A stretch of 64,000 nt of DNA. It comes from Rhodospirillales bacterium. Its GTDB lineage: Bacteria > Pseudomonadota > Alphaproteobacteria > Rhodospirillales > Casp-alpha2. Positions 45,459 to 54,715 of the stretch are shown here, piece by piece. The stretch is from positions 124,001 to 188,000 of the forward strand of contig JABJGO010000066.1 in NCBI GenBank assembly GCA_018662225.1, written 5' to 3'. Both the position numbers and the translations under genes were made by a program. The notes under the pieces are model-generated. The model saw only the letters and a list, made by a program, of their open reading frames with translations, did no database searches and had not been told where the DNA came from. How positions within the stretch are numbered: position 1 is the first letter of the stretch; every line of letters starts with the position of its first letter.

Positions 45459-45521
45459 GGGTCGCATGGGGTGCTGTTCTCTTTCCTCCTCAGGCACAAA
45501 ACAAAACCACCCATGCGACCC
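45459..45521. promoter_or_regulatory. Perfect 12-bp inverted repeat between the Cys-rich gene and the next gene
   Basis: GGGTCGCATGGG at 45459-45470 and CCCATGCGACCC at 45510-45521 are exact inverted copies separated by 39 bases, starting eight bases after the Cys-rich gene's stop. No poly-T follows on the plus strand, so an RNA-stabilising or processing stem, or a Rho-dependent site, is more likely than an intrinsic terminator. It could set unequal expression of the flanking genes. Confidence 0.6.
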
Positions 45522-45594
45522 ACCCCCTCTTTGCAAAACGCCCTTGATTCATATAGCTGTCCCGTTACGGTATATCGACGGAAGGGATGTGGTG

Positions 45595-46341
45595 ATGGCT
45601 GAAGATATATTTTCGACGTTGAGCACGAACAATTTGCATAAGATGAATCTCGCTGGTGAGCAGATTTTGGAATGCTACCGCGTCTTGGCTAAACCCAAGG
45701 CCAACATTGTGGGCGAGGTGATCAAGGGCCAAAGTGAGTTTTTCGAGTGGGACCATCACCCAAAGGGCGATGTATACGACAACGAAACTCATTCCCAGTA
45801 CTATTATCACGCCCACCCACCTGAAACACGGCTGGCGATCTATGGCGCAGAACACGGCCATTTTCATACCTTTGTGCGGCCCAAGGGCATGCCCAAAGCC
45901 GTTAAGCCGGTAAAGCTGCCCGATTACAAAAAGGGCAAAGGCCTCAATGATGACTTGTGCCATCTCATTGGTATTTGTATGGACCGACGCGGGTTCCCAA
46001 TTCGCGCCTTTACGGCCAATCGGTGGGTTACCGGCGAGACCTGGTACAAGGCCAATGATGTAATCAAGATTATGGACAAGTTTCTGGTCGATCACGCTTA
46101 TCCATCATGGCCGGTAAATATCTGGATTACGGCGATGATGCAGCTGTTCCGACCTCAGTTCGAACAACTGTTACATGAACGCGATGCAGCGGTGGAAGCA
46201 TGGATCAAAGATCATCCAGACGACAACGCCTATGAGAACCGCGACCTGGAAATACCGTCCTATATGGATATCTCTGTTGAGCGACAAACGAAGGCCGTGA
46301 AAAAGGCCCTGAAAGATAGAAACCAGAATGTCAGATCATGA
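45595..46341 (+). CDS. Conserved His-rich protein of unknown function (possibly DUF6969)
   Basis: A 248-residue soluble protein. The most distinctive blocks are GEVIKGQSEFFEWDHHPKGD (in part), HSQYYYHAHPPE and EHGHFHTFVRPKG, which put about nine histidines into a compact region (residues 48-100) that looks like a metal site. The C-terminal half is helical and charged. I believe it is related to a domain listed as DUF6969, but this is from memory. ATG 45595 lies 145 bases after the Cys-rich gene, across a perfect inverted repeat. Its end overlaps the cyclase gene by 14 bases, so they are co-translated. Confidence 0.75.
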   Translation: MAEDIFSTLSTNNLHKMNLAGEQILECYRVLAKPKANIVGEVIKGQSEFFEWDHHPKGDVYDNETHSQYYYHAHPPETRLAIYGAEHGHFHTFVRPKGMPKAVKPVKLPDYKKGKGLNDDLCHLIGICMDRRGFPIRAFTANRWVTGETWYKANDVIKIMDKFLVDHAYPSWPVNIWITAMMQLFRPQFEQLLHERDAAVEAWIKDHPDDNAYENRDLEIPSYMDISVERQTKAVKKALKDRNQNVRS

Positions 46342-47671
46342 CACGGCCACCAGTTCCTCGAAATCACTCAGCACCTTCGTGTTTGGTCCGCCCCCCGAAG
46401 GTAACGTTCCCGAACGCATCAGTGCCGCCGTAGAACAGCAACAGAACCAGAGTGAAATTCTGGTGGGCTGGATTCAGCTCACGTTGGTGGTGACGTTAGG
46501 CACGCTTTATGCGTTGTCGCCAAAAATGTCGGCTGCGGGCGCTATTCAGGCTGTGCCTGTTGCGCTCGGTTTGTACCTGTTGTTCACCATTTCACGTTTG
46601 GTGGCGTCTTACCGGATCGCCTTACCCGGCTGGATTCTCATGGGTTCTGTCATTATTGACGTGACCTTGCTGATGACCTTGATTTGGAGCTTTCATATTC
46701 AATACGATCAACCGGCGTCTTTTTATCTAAAGGCACCAACCATGCTGTATGTGTTTATCTTTATCGCGCTTAGAGCGCTCCGGTTCGATCCTCGTTATAT
46801 TCTCATGGCCGGTGGCACGGCCATTGTGGGGTGGCTGGCGTTGGTTCTGTATGTGATCCTGTCTGACCCCAGCGACCCCATGATCACCCGGAATTATGTT
46901 GAATACCTGACGTCTAACAGCATCCTTATCGGGGCCGAAGTGGACAAGCTTATTTCCATTGCCATGGTCACAGTTGTACTGGCGGTAGCCATATCGCGCG
47001 GTCAACGCATGATGCGCCGTGCTGCCATGGATCAGGTGGCGGCTCGTGATCTGTCACGGTTCGTGCCACAGGATGTGGCGCAACATATCACCCACGCTGA
47101 AGAATCCATTAAACCGGGTGACGGCGAATCCAAAGTTGCCACCGTTCTGTTTACCGATATCGAAGGGTATTCTACCCTTTCCGAAGGCATGAGCCCGCAG
47201 CTACTGGTATCCACCCTCAATGAATACTTCGGTGTCGCTGATGAAATTGTTCAGCGTCACGGTGGCACGATTTCCCAGTATCAGGGTGATGCCATGCTGA
47301 TCACATTCAACACCGTTCAAGCGGATGAAGATCACGCGGCGAATGCCATTCGCACCGCGTTGGATTTACGGGAGGCGTTTGCTACGCGTATGTTTGGCGA
47401 GGGTACGCTCATGAAAACCCGATGTGGCATTAACACCGGTGAAATGACCGTGGGGGCTGTTGGATCGGACGCCCGGTTAATCTTTACGGTTCACGGGGAT
47501 GAGGTCAACGTGGCCGCCCGGCTGGAACAATTGAACAAAGAGCACGGCACCTATCTGATGGTGTCCGTTCAAACGCGGGATGCCGCCGGGCCTGAGTTCA
47601 GCTATCGTCCTGTGTGCGAGGTTGTTGTTCGTGGCCGGTCCACGCCAACTGACGTCTTCACCATAGACTAA
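46328..47671 (+). CDS. Membrane-bound class III adenylate/guanylate cyclase
   Basis: A 447-residue protein with about five transmembrane helices (residues 45-225, for example LTLVVTLGTLYALSP and TMLYVFIFIALRAL), a helical linker with ARDLSRFVPQDVAQHI, and a class III cyclase homology domain from about 270. The domain has TDIEGYSTLSEG with the metal aspartate, YQGDAMLITFN with the second aspartate, and GDEVNVAARLEQLNK. All catalytic metal-binding residues seem present, so it should make cAMP (or cGMP). The membrane part is a possible receptor. It overlaps the unknown His-rich gene, linking signalling to the P460 cluster by position only. Confidence 0.9.
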   Translation: MSDHDTATSSSKSLSTFVFGPPPEGNVPERISAAVEQQQNQSEILVGWIQLTLVVTLGTLYALSPKMSAAGAIQAVPVALGLYLLFTISRLVASYRIALPGWILMGSVIIDVTLLMTLIWSFHIQYDQPASFYLKAPTMLYVFIFIALRALRFDPRYILMAGGTAIVGWLALVLYVILSDPSDPMITRNYVEYLTSNSILIGAEVDKLISIAMVTVVLAVAISRGQRMMRRAAMDQVAARDLSRFVPQDVAQHITHAEESIKPGDGESKVATVLFTDIEGYSTLSEGMSPQLLVSTLNEYFGVADEIVQRHGGTISQYQGDAMLITFNTVQADEDHAANAIRTALDLREAFATRMFGEGTLMKTRCGINTGEMTVGAVGSDARLIFTVHGDEVNVAARLEQLNKEHGTYLMVSVQTRDAAGPEFSYRPVCEVVVRGRSTPTDVFTID

Positions 47672-47672
47672 T

Positions 47673-49391
47673 TCAAGATTTTACCGGTAACACGATGTGG
47701 GATGGGTGCGCCGTGCTGTGGTGCACGGTCTGTTTCGCTATGGCGGTATTCGCGCTGTGGCCAAAAGGCTCACCCGTGTTCGGGTTGCGGTCATAGCGGT
47801 TGAAATCGCTGCTGGAAACTTCTACCCGCAACTGATGGCCCTTGGCGACCAGGTAGCTGGTTGCCCACAGATCAATGTCCAGTGTGTAAACCTGTCCTGG
47901 CTCTATAGGTTGCGGCGCATTGTTCATATCCCGGAAGCTGGTTCTGATAATGCCATCCTGAATCTTATTCACCCGGCCATCGGGGAAAACATCGGCCAGA
48001 ACGACGGTGAAGTCCGTATCCACGGCGCTGGATGATATGTGCAGCGTTGCCGTTATGGGCCCCGTCAGTACAGTGTCCGCTTCCAAGGTTGGGCTCGTGT
48101 AGTTGAGCACATCGTCGCGCGCTTCAATGTCACGGCGGTCGCCCATTTCCCCGGCGATGGCCCAGCAATCCATTTGCAGGGTCTCACTGATCGGCACCTC
48201 TGGATCGTAGGTAAACTGGTCAGCCGCTTCCTCACCGGGAGATTGCTGCGACAGTTGGCCGTCGCTGCGCAGGTACCAGGGTTGGAAATCGACGCCCGGT
48301 GGTGGCCAGTCCTCAGCGTCCAGCCACTGGTCGGCCCCGAGGGTGAAATAATGAACAGGGCCCGCATCCCCGAACCCGTTGTCCAGTTCCATCAGGTAGT
48401 GATCGAAAAAGGCGATGAAGTGATCCCAGCGATGGGCGAAGACCGTATCCGTCACAGGCATCAAGCCCGCCCGGCCTAGTTTGTCGGCACTGCATTCGTG
48501 ATCCCACGGTCCGACCATCAGGTGGTTGTGACCTTTCGGCGTATTGGCGTCGGTCAACCGCCGCCAGTCCTGAAGCATGTAACCCAGATAATTATCGTAC
48601 CAGCCATCCCAGTGCAGTACCGGAATTCGGATCGCATCATAACCCGCAAGCAGGCTACGTTCTTCCCAGAACGGTGCGGGTAGCGGATTGGCAATAACCT
48701 GATCAAAATAGCTGCTTGGGATACCCGCTGCGTTTGCCATCTCTGCCAGGGGTAGGTGCATGGGATTAATGGTTGAGAGGTCCTGATATTCTTGCGCCAT
48801 CATCTCAATCGCCCAGGTGCCCACGGTGTTCAGTTGAAGGCAGCCGCCGCGAAAGGTGGCGGGGTAGCGGTTGAGCGTGATGTCACCCGGTGCGATGGCA
48901 ACCAGCGCCGGATGCTGGCTTACAGCACCTGCGTAGCTGGTGAAGCCATAATAGGATTCACCCCACATACCAACGCGCCCGTTCGACCATACCTGCTCGG
49001 CAATCCAATGGATGGTATCATGGCCATCGGCGATCTCTACAGCGCCCAGGTTCGGCTCGAACTCGCCTTCTGATCCAAACTTGCCACGTACGTCTTGTAC
49101 GACAGAAACGTAGCCCTTCAAGGCGAAAAAAGCCCCGATAAGGTTCATGTAGCAATAGGCTTCGTTCTTGCCATAAGGGATTCGGGTCAGGATGGCCGGA
49201 AAAGGCCCGTCACCTTCCGGCAGGTACACATCACATGCCAGACGTGTACCGTCCCGCATGGTAACCATGATATCTGAAAGAACACGGTGCCCGGATGAAC
49301 GATCCGGCGTAGTGGTTGGGATGCGATCAAAAGGGGGTGGCGTGGTCTTTTTGGCCATCTCGGCGGCCAGTGACTTGTCAATATCAGCCAT
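47673..49391 (-). CDS. CocE/NonD-family (X-Pro dipeptidyl-peptidase type) hydrolase
   Basis: A 572-residue alpha/beta hydrolase of peptidase family S15. The nucleophile elbow is GMWGESYYGF with Ser146; the catalytic aspartate is likely in HWDGWYDNYLGY and the histidine in MVGPWDHE. The C-terminal galactose-binding-like domain contains VLTGPITATLHISSSAVDTDF-type text (read in part). CocE-like enzymes cleave esters or amides; the substrate here is unknown. No signal peptide is present. It lies downstream of pheT in the same direction with 32 bases between. Confidence 0.9.
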   Translation of the reverse strand: MADIDKSLAAEMAKKTTPPPFDRIPTTTPDRSSGHRVLSDIMVTMRDGTRLACDVYLPEGDGPFPAILTRIPYGKNEAYCYMNLIGAFFALKGYVSVVQDVRGKFGSEGEFEPNLGAVEIADGHDTIHWIAEQVWSNGRVGMWGESYYGFTSYAGAVSQHPALVAIAPGDITLNRYPATFRGGCLQLNTVGTWAIEMMAQEYQDLSTINPMHLPLAEMANAAGIPSSYFDQVIANPLPAPFWEERSLLAGYDAIRIPVLHWDGWYDNYLGYMLQDWRRLTDANTPKGHNHLMVGPWDHECSADKLGRAGLMPVTDTVFAHRWDHFIAFFDHYLMELDNGFGDAGPVHYFTLGADQWLDAEDWPPPGVDFQPWYLRSDGQLSQQSPGEEAADQFTYDPEVPISETLQMDCWAIAGEMGDRRDIEARDDVLNYTSPTLEADTVLTGPITATLHISSSAVDTDFTVVLADVFPDGRVNKIQDGIIRTSFRDMNNAPQPIEPGQVYTLDIDLWATSYLVAKGHQLRVEVSSSDFNRYDRNPNTGEPFGHSANTAIAKQTVHHSTAHPSHIVLPVKS

Positions 49392-49423
49392 TAGGTTTCC
49401 CCTTAGATTATGTCACCTGAATA

Positions 49424-51832
49424 TTAACCGCGTAACGTACCACCCGTTGACGCACTGACTTTTTCCACAATACGTCCGGCCACATCGTCAATTTCGGCGT
49501 CGGTCAGGGTTTTGTCGGTGGGTTGCATGACCACGTTGATGGCGACGGATTTCTTATCCTCACCCAGATTTCCGCCTTCGAACACGTCGAACAGCCGAAC
49601 ATCGGTTATCAGGGTCTTGTCCACGCCACGTGCCGCCGCCATGACCTTGTCGGCGGTTACGGCCGTATCGACCACGAAGGCGAAATCCCGTTCCACAGCC
49701 TGAAAACTGGACAGCGTCAGGATAGCTCTGGCTGCCCCTTTGGATGCTTTAGGCTTGGGCAGGTTTTCAGCCAGAATTTCAAAACCCACAATCGGGCCTT
49801 TGATATCCATGGCCCGTAACACGCGCGGGTGAATTTCGCCAAAACGAGCGAGGGTTGTTTTCGGCCCCAAACGCAACTCGCCTGATCGACCGGGGTGATA
49901 CCACGCCGGTGATTCCACAAAGACCTGTAGGTTCGCCACCGGTGCGCCCATATCGCCCAAAATAGCCATGGCGTCGGCCTTGGCATCATAGGCGTCTACT
50001 TTGCGGGGTGGCTGAGCCCAGTTGCGCACGCCGGTTACGCCACAGCGAATACCGGCAATGACCTGTTCCTGATCACCGGGCTTGTCGCCGGTGAAGGCTG
50101 GTCCAACCTCGAACAGGGCTGCATTGGCCATGCCGCGGTCGGCATTACGTCCGGCTGCTGCAATCAGGTTCGGCAATACAGACGGGCGCATGGCATCCAG
50201 ATCGGCACTGATGGGGTTCACCAACATCAAGCCGTCGCTGACACCACCGAACAAATCAGCCTGCGCACGAGGCAGGAATGAGTACGTAACGGCCTCTGTC
50301 AAACCACGGGAGGCGGCGGTACGCCGACCGATGGCCCGGCGGCGCTGATCCGCAGTCAATGCCGCATGGGGCAGGTGGTTTTCGTTGGTGAAAGGCACGA
50401 TGGGGATGTTGTCAAAGCCATGCACGCGGACGACTTCTTCCACCAGACAGGCCTCGCCCACGATATCACTGCGCCAGCTTGGCACGTGCGCGGTGAGCAC
50501 ATCGCCATTTTGTTCTACGTTGAAGCCAAGCACGTCCAGAATGCGGATCACTTCTTCGGCGGGCAAATCAATGCCGCCCAGCGTCTTCACACGCTCAAGC
50601 CGTAAATCAACAGTACGCTGCCACTGAGGGGCTGAGCCAACACTCACCGGCTCAGATGCTTCACCGCCACAAAGTTCCTGTATCAGCCGGGTGCCGATCT
50701 CAATACCGTCACTTAAGGATTCAGGATCAACACCCCGTTCAAACCGGAACCGGGCATCGGAAATGACGCTCAGTTTCCGGCCGGTGACAGCGGTGCGGAT
50801 AGGATCGAAATAGGCAGCTTCCAAGAACACATTTACGGTACCTTCGGTACAGCCGGTCTCAATGCCACCGATAATGCCCCCAAGGGCTTCGGCTTTTCCT
50901 TCATCAGCCACCACGGTCATGGTTTCGTCGATGTCGTAGGCTTTGTCATTTAACGCGGCCAGGCTTTCACCCTGTTTACCCAAGCGCACGTGAATGTCGC
51001 CAGATACCTTGTCGGCATCAAAAACGTGCAGAGGTCGGTTCAACCCGAACGTTATATAGTTGGTGATATCCACCAGCGCGGAAATGGGGCGAAGGCCAAT
51101 AGCCAGCAATCGGTCTTTCATCCACTGGGGGCTGTCGCCATTTTTCACGCCCTTGATATAGCGACCCATGAAATAGGGGCAGGCGTTGCTGGTGGCGTCA
51201 TCGAAATCCAGATGAACGTTGATCGGGCTCTTGAATGTGCCCGCAATAGCGCTGTTATCCAGCGGCTTCAACGCACCCAGACCGGATGCGGCCAGGTCGC
51301 GGGCAATGCCGCGCACGCCAAGGCAATCGCCCCGGTTTGGCGTAATGGCGATTTCAATCACCGTATCGCCCAGACCCATGATATCCACGGCGCGCATCCC
51401 AACCGGCGTCGCTTCGTCCAGATCAATGATGCCGTCGTGCTCGTCGCTAATGCCCATTTCGCGCTCAGACAGCAACATGCCGTTGCTTTCCACGCCACGG
51501 ATTTCGGCTTTCTTCAGCGTGATGTCTGTACCCGGAATATAAGCGCCCGATGCAGCAAACACACCTTTCAGGCCGGTGCGGGCATTGGGTGCACCACAAA
51601 CCACCTGAACCGGCGCATCACCACCGAAATCAACCGAACAGACGCGCAGACGGTCGGCGTCAGGATGCTGAACCGCTTCCAGCACATGGGCGGTGACAAA
51701 GCCTTCCAGCCCGGCGCTGCGGTCGGTGATGCTTTCCACTTCAAGGCCCAACATGGTCAGGCGTTCGACGATTTCATCGGTGGATGCATCTGTATCCAGA
51801 TAGTCTTTGAGCCATTCAACGGTAAATTTCAT
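49424..51832 (-). CDS. pheT: Phenylalanine-tRNA ligase beta subunit
   Basis: An 802-residue subunit of the heterotetrameric enzyme that charges tRNA-Phe. N-terminal tRNA-binding (EMAP-like) domain with [20 protein letters not shown]-type text (in part) and QVVCGAPNA, the B5 and catalytic-like core with RFERGVDPE, and a C-terminal ferredoxin-like anticodon-binding domain ([29 protein letters not shown]) are all present. Its ATG overlaps the pheS stop by four bases (ATGA). Confidence 0.97.
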   Translation of the reverse strand: MKFTVEWLKDYLDTDASTDEIVERLTMLGLEVESITDRSAGLEGFVTAHVLEAVQHPDADRLRVCSVDFGGDAPVQVVCGAPNARTGLKGVFAASGAYIPGTDITLKKAEIRGVESNGMLLSEREMGISDEHDGIIDLDEATPVGMRAVDIMGLGDTVIEIAITPNRGDCLGVRGIARDLAASGLGALKPLDNSAIAGTFKSPINVHLDFDDATSNACPYFMGRYIKGVKNGDSPQWMKDRLLAIGLRPISALVDITNYITFGLNRPLHVFDADKVSGDIHVRLGKQGESLAALNDKAYDIDETMTVVADEGKAEALGGIIGGIETGCTEGTVNVFLEAAYFDPIRTAVTGRKLSVISDARFRFERGVDPESLSDGIEIGTRLIQELCGGEASEPVSVGSAPQWQRTVDLRLERVKTLGGIDLPAEEVIRILDVLGFNVEQNGDVLTAHVPSWRSDIVGEACLVEEVVRVHGFDNIPIVPFTNENHLPHAALTADQRRRAIGRRTAASRGLTEAVTYSFLPRAQADLFGGVSDGLMLVNPISADLDAMRPSVLPNLIAAAGRNADRGMANAALFEVGPAFTGDKPGDQEQVIAGIRCGVTGVRNWAQPPRKVDAYDAKADAMAILGDMGAPVANLQVFVESPAWYHPGRSGELRLGPKTTLARFGEIHPRVLRAMDIKGPIVGFEILAENLPKPKASKGAARAILTLSSFQAVERDFAFVVDTAVTADKVMAAARGVDKTLITDVRLFDVFEGGNLGEDKKSVAINVVMQPTDKTLTDAEIDDVAGRIVEKVSASTGGTLRG

Positions 51833-52905
51833 CGGTTCAGCCCCCCTACCATGCTGGGAACGTCAAGGGACGAGAATCCGTAATGTTTCAGCCAGCGAAG
51901 GTCTGATTCGTAGAACGTGCGCAGATCAGGAATGCCGTATTTCAGCATGGCCATGCGCTCAATCCCCATACCAAAGGCAAAGCCCTGATACTTGGTTGAA
52001 TCGATTCCACAGTTCTCAAGAACCTTGGGGTTTATCATGCCGCAGCCGAGAATTTCCAACCAGTCATCACCATGACCGATGGCAAAGCCACCGCCTTCAC
52101 GGGTGCAACCGATATCCATTTCGGCGGATGGCTCCGTGAATGGAAAATAGCTGGGCCGAAAACGAGCGGGCAGATCATCAATGCCGAACAGCGCCCGGCA
52201 GAATTCAATCAGGCAACCTTTCAGGTGGCCCATGTGCGTGTGCTCATCCACAACAAGTCCTTCGACCTGATGGAACATAGGCGAATGCGTGGCGTCATAA
52301 TCGCAGCGATAGGTCCGACCCGGCACAATAATGCGGATGGGTGGTTCGGTGTTTTCCATGGTTCTGATTTGAACTGGCGATGTGTGGGTGCGCAGGACCA
52401 GACGGTCGTCTTCGCCATTTCCGGGCAGGTAAAACGTGTCGTGTTCCTGACGGGCAGGGTGATCGGGTGGAATGTTGAGGGCGGTAAAATTATGCCAATC
52501 GTCTTCGATATCCGGGCCTTCGGCCACGGCAAAGCCCATTTCGCCGAGGATTGCGATTACTTCTTCCATCATCTGGCTGATGGGGTGGATGCTACCCAGA
52601 CTTTCCGGGCGAATGGGCAGGGTCACGTCAACCTGTTCGGCCATCAGGCGGGCGTCCAGCTCGGTATCGGCCATGGCTGATTTACGGGCATCAATGGCGT
52701 CGGATACTTCGGTCTTGATCAGGTTCAGGTTCTGACCGGCAGTCTTTCGCTCGTCCGGCTCCAAACCACCCAAACCCTTCATCATGGCGGTGATGCGGCC
52801 TTTCTTGCCAAGTTCGGCAACACGAATGGCTTCCAGCGCGTCTAGGCTGTCGGCCTGTTCCACACTTGCCATCATTTCCGATCGAAGGGCTTCTATATCG
52901 TCCAT
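51829..52905 (-). CDS. pheS: Phenylalanine-tRNA ligase alpha subunit
   Basis: A 358-residue class II aminoacyl-tRNA synthetase subunit with the catalytic site. Motif 2 region with [12 protein letters not shown] and [18 protein letters not shown], and motif 3 with [20 protein letters not shown] are visible; [19 protein letters not shown] begins the catalytic domain. The N-terminal coiled-coil binds tRNA. It follows rplT with a 111 bp gap that contains a GC-rich hairpin, and is coupled to pheT. Confidence 0.97.
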   Translation of the reverse strand: MDDIEALRSEMMASVEQADSLDALEAIRVAELGKKGRITAMMKGLGGLEPDERKTAGQNLNLIKTEVSDAIDARKSAMADTELDARLMAEQVDVTLPIRPESLGSIHPISQMMEEVIAILGEMGFAVAEGPDIEDDWHNFTALNIPPDHPARQEHDTFYLPGNGEDDRLVLRTHTSPVQIRTMENTEPPIRIIVPGRTYRCDYDATHSPMFHQVEGLVVDEHTHMGHLKGCLIEFCRALFGIDDLPARFRPSYFPFTEPSAEMDIGCTREGGGFAIGHGDDWLEILGCGMINPKVLENCGIDSTKYQGFAFGMGIERMAMLKYGIPDLRTFYESDLRWLKHYGFSSLDVPSMVGGLNR

Positions 52906-52943
52906 TACCGAATTCCGTTTTTCTTTGGGCCTAAAATGCAGAA

Positions 52944-52972
52944 AGCCGCCCGGAGGATTCCCCGGGGCGGCT
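52944..52972 (-). terminator. GC-rich hairpin between rplT and pheS
   Basis: AGCCGCC and GGCGGCT (with additional pairing inside) form a strong stem in the 111 bp between rplT and pheS. Reading leftward, the stem is followed by TTTCTGCATTTT, a weak T-tract, so it could be a leaky terminator separating the ribosomal genes from pheST. I see no Phe-rich leader peptide before it, so classic pheST attenuation is not supported. Confidence 0.5.
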
Positions 52973-53016
52973 CACGTTACATTAACCAATTTTGGTCGTT
53001 AGCTATATAGGCCTTG

Positions 53017-53373
53017 TTATGCGCGAGCCGCTTGGGCTTGATCAACAAGGGCCTTAAATGATGATGGTTCGTTAATAGCGAGATCAGAAAGAACCTTACG
53101 GTCGATCTCGATACCAGCGCGGGACAGGCCATTCATGAACGTTGAATAGGTCATGCCGTGCAAACGGGCACCAGCATTGATGCGCTGGATCCACAAGGCG
53201 CGGAAATTACGCTTTTTGACACGGCGATCGCGGTATGCGTACTGAAGTGCTTTTTCAACACTCTGCAGGGCAACGCGAAAGCTGCTGTTGCTACGGCCGC
53301 GGTAACCCTTGGCCAGCTTTAAAACTTTTTTGTGACGGGCGTGCGATACGACGCCTCTTTTGACTCGAGCCAT
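53017..53373 (-). CDS. rplT: 50S ribosomal protein L20
   Basis: The 118-residue L20 protein, with [23 protein letters not shown] (in part), [31 protein letters not shown] (in part) and [20 protein letters not shown], matches throughout. It binds 23S rRNA early in large-subunit assembly. The gene follows rpmI after 11 bases in the usual order. In other bacteria L20 represses its own operon through an rpmI or infC leader. Confidence 0.98.
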   Translation of the reverse strand: MARVKRGVVSHARHKKVLKLAKGYRGRSNSSFRVALQSVEKALQYAYRDRRVKKRNFRALWIQRINAGARLHGMTYSTFMNGLSRAGIEIDRKVLSDLAINEPSSFKALVDQAQAARA

Positions 53374-53384
53374 GGTTCAGTCTC

Positions 53385-53582
53385 CTACAAATACGGCATG
53401 TATGATTTAACGATACGAGCATCCTGATCGCTGAGGATCATAGTGCCCCGGGAATTACGCTTCATTTTCTGAGAGCGACGGCTGAGGAAGTGGTTACGAC
53501 CTGCGGCCTTGACCCGTACTTTGCCTTTGGCGGTGATACTGAAACGCTTCTTGGCGCCAGATTTGGTCTTCATCTTGGGCAT
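53385..53582 (-). CDS. rpmI: 50S ribosomal protein L35
   Basis: The 65-residue L35 protein: [39 protein letters not shown] and the rest agree with the family. ATG 53582 is preceded by AAAGGA. It is the first gene of the rpmI-rplT part of the operon here, because infC is about 5.5 kb upstream rather than adjacent, and must have its own promoter or distant read-through. Confidence 0.97.
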   Translation of the reverse strand: MPKMKTKSGAKKRFSITAKGKVRVKAAGRNHFLSRRSQKMKRNSRGTMILSDQDARIVKSYMPYL

Positions 53583-53603
53583 TTTGCTATCCTTTCTAAC
53601 GAT

Positions 53604-53643
53604 CCGACCGAAATCAGATCAACTTTGTACCGACTTGGTCGGT
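53604..53643 (-). promoter_or_regulatory. Candidate rpmI leader with two mutually exclusive hairpins
   Basis: On the minus strand the leader of rpmI can fold as ACCGAC-CAA-GTCGGT (6 pairs, 53629-53643) or pair CCGACC with GGTCGG further down (53637-53642 with 53604-53609). The two share bases and cannot both form. Such switching is common in autoregulated ribosomal-protein leaders. Whether L20 or L35 is the ligand cannot be told from the sequence. Confidence 0.4.
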
Positions 53644-53889
53644 GATTGCTTTTATGAGTGATGAGGCATGCCCTTACGCCATACCACTCGCGCCAGTATT
53701 CCAAATAAATACCAACGAAGGGCCGGGTTATACCGGCCTAATGGGGGGAATGCAAGGGGTTGGAGTGGATTTTTGATGGGCAGGACCGTGCCATATCAAT
53801 TATCACAAACGTCCACACTCCGGCGATGGGCCGACGAGGCGCGTCCCGTTAGTTGGCCGTGACATAAATATGGTCTAGCTGCCATCCCT
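53644..53889. other. Intergenic region upstream of the rpmI leader
   Basis: About 250 bases without a supported gene. On the minus strand a TTGGAA (53699-53704) and TATGGC (53678-53683) with a 15-base spacer could be a weak promoter for rpmI. The plus-strand open frame here (53668-53862) has no ribosome site and no recognisable protein features. Confidence 0.3.
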
Positions 53890-54177
53890 TTACATCAAAT
53901 CCTCGATATCCATAGCCCCATTCAGAACACGGACAACCTCAATGCCGTCATTCAATGAAACATAGAAGATCACGTAGTTAGCGAACGGGAAACTTCTGAT
54001 TTTGGGGTGTAGTTCTGGCCGTGAGCGCCCCAGATGGGGGAATGATGCATATTTTTCGCAGACTGATTTGATGCTGGCGATAAATGGAAGCGTCCGTGAT
54101 GGTGCACCTTCCGCAATATATAAGAAAATATCCCGCAGATCGTCTTCAGCGCGTTGCCGGAACGTCAGTTGCGGCAT
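53890..54177 (-). CDS. parE: ParE/RelE-superfamily toxin
   Basis: A 95-residue type II toxin: FRQRAEDDLRDIFLYIA at the N-terminus, FPHLGRSRPELHPKIRSFPF in the middle and YVIFYVSLNDGIEVVRVLNGAMDIE (in part) at the end are the ParE fold's conserved blocks. ParE toxins poison DNA gyrase. The antitoxin gene stops one base upstream. The system lies in the DNA that separates infC from rpmI. Confidence 0.85.
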   Translation of the reverse strand: MPQLTFRQRAEDDLRDIFLYIAEGAPSRTLPFIASIKSVCEKYASFPHLGRSRPELHPKIRSFPFANYVIFYVSLNDGIEVVRVLNGAMDIEDLM

Positions 54178-54426
54178 TTACTGGTGGGCGTCTTTGATCG
54201 CTGGGAACTTGGCGACGCATTCCTCAGTCAGGCGACTGAAAACTTCATCACCACTGCCAGCGATTTCGCTTTGCAGGCCCTCATCAATGGATGCACGCAG
54301 GTTTTGTAATTTTTGTTCGTCCTCTGCTGACAGAACACGAACAATCACGCTTTGCGTTTCAGGGACGCCAGCTTTTGCCAGATCATCATCCACACGGCCT
54401 ACGGTGCTTTTGAGTGTTGTAATCAT
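54178..54426 (-). CDS. ParD-like antitoxin
   Basis: An 82-residue protein directly before the ParE toxin. The C-terminal half, KLQNLRASIDEGLQSEIAGSG followed by EVFSRL, resembles the toxin-binding part of ParD-type antitoxins (LRxxIxxGLxSG). The N-terminal half, where a ribbon-helix-helix DNA-binding domain would be, is not the usual ParD text, so autoregulation is uncertain. Its start overlaps the end of the truncated CopG-type gene by four bases. Confidence 0.7.
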   Translation of the reverse strand: MITTLKSTVGRVDDDLAKAGVPETQSVIVRVLSAEDEQKLQNLRASIDEGLQSEIAGSGDEVFSRLTEECVAKFPAIKDAHQ

Positions 54427-54569
54427 AGCCTTACCATAGCAGAAAACTTACCAACGGCTACAATAGCCTTATTCCAGTCAACGTAGTCACTGGAATCATG
54501 GGTCTCCCAGAATGCTCGCTCTTCGGCTTCGGCCTTGAACGCTGGAATGGCTTTTAGTTTCTTTTTCAT
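54423..54569 (-). pseudogene. Truncated BrnA/CopG-type antitoxin
   Basis: Forty-eight codons from ATG 54569: KKKLKAIPAFKAEAEERAFW and THDSSDYVDWNKA match the N-terminus of the CopG_antitoxin (BrnA-type) family. Family members continue for 40 or so residues with a ribbon-helix-helix; here the frame turns into unrelated IVAVGKFSAMVRL and stops. The BrnT toxin that normally precedes such antitoxins is not present. The remnant overlaps the ParD start and may now serve as its leader. Confidence 0.6.
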
Positions 54570-54715
54570 CACAGGCCTGCTGTTTTTATCGGTTCGTATA
54601 GGCTTATACCACATTCTTATTGGGATGTGGGAGCCGCGATTTCACACATTGCCATCATCCTGCCGAAACCCCACAATGCGGCTGAAAAATATCACAGCTG
54701 AAATGGATCGTACAC

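Noticed and set aside
52944-52972. Classical pheST attenuator
   Set aside because: The hairpin is real but no Phe-rich leader peptide precedes it, so only a terminator-like role is recorded.
53668-53862. 64-codon plus-strand frame upstream of rpmI
   Set aside because: No ribosome site, no recognisable sequence, and it overlaps a likely promoter region for rpmI.
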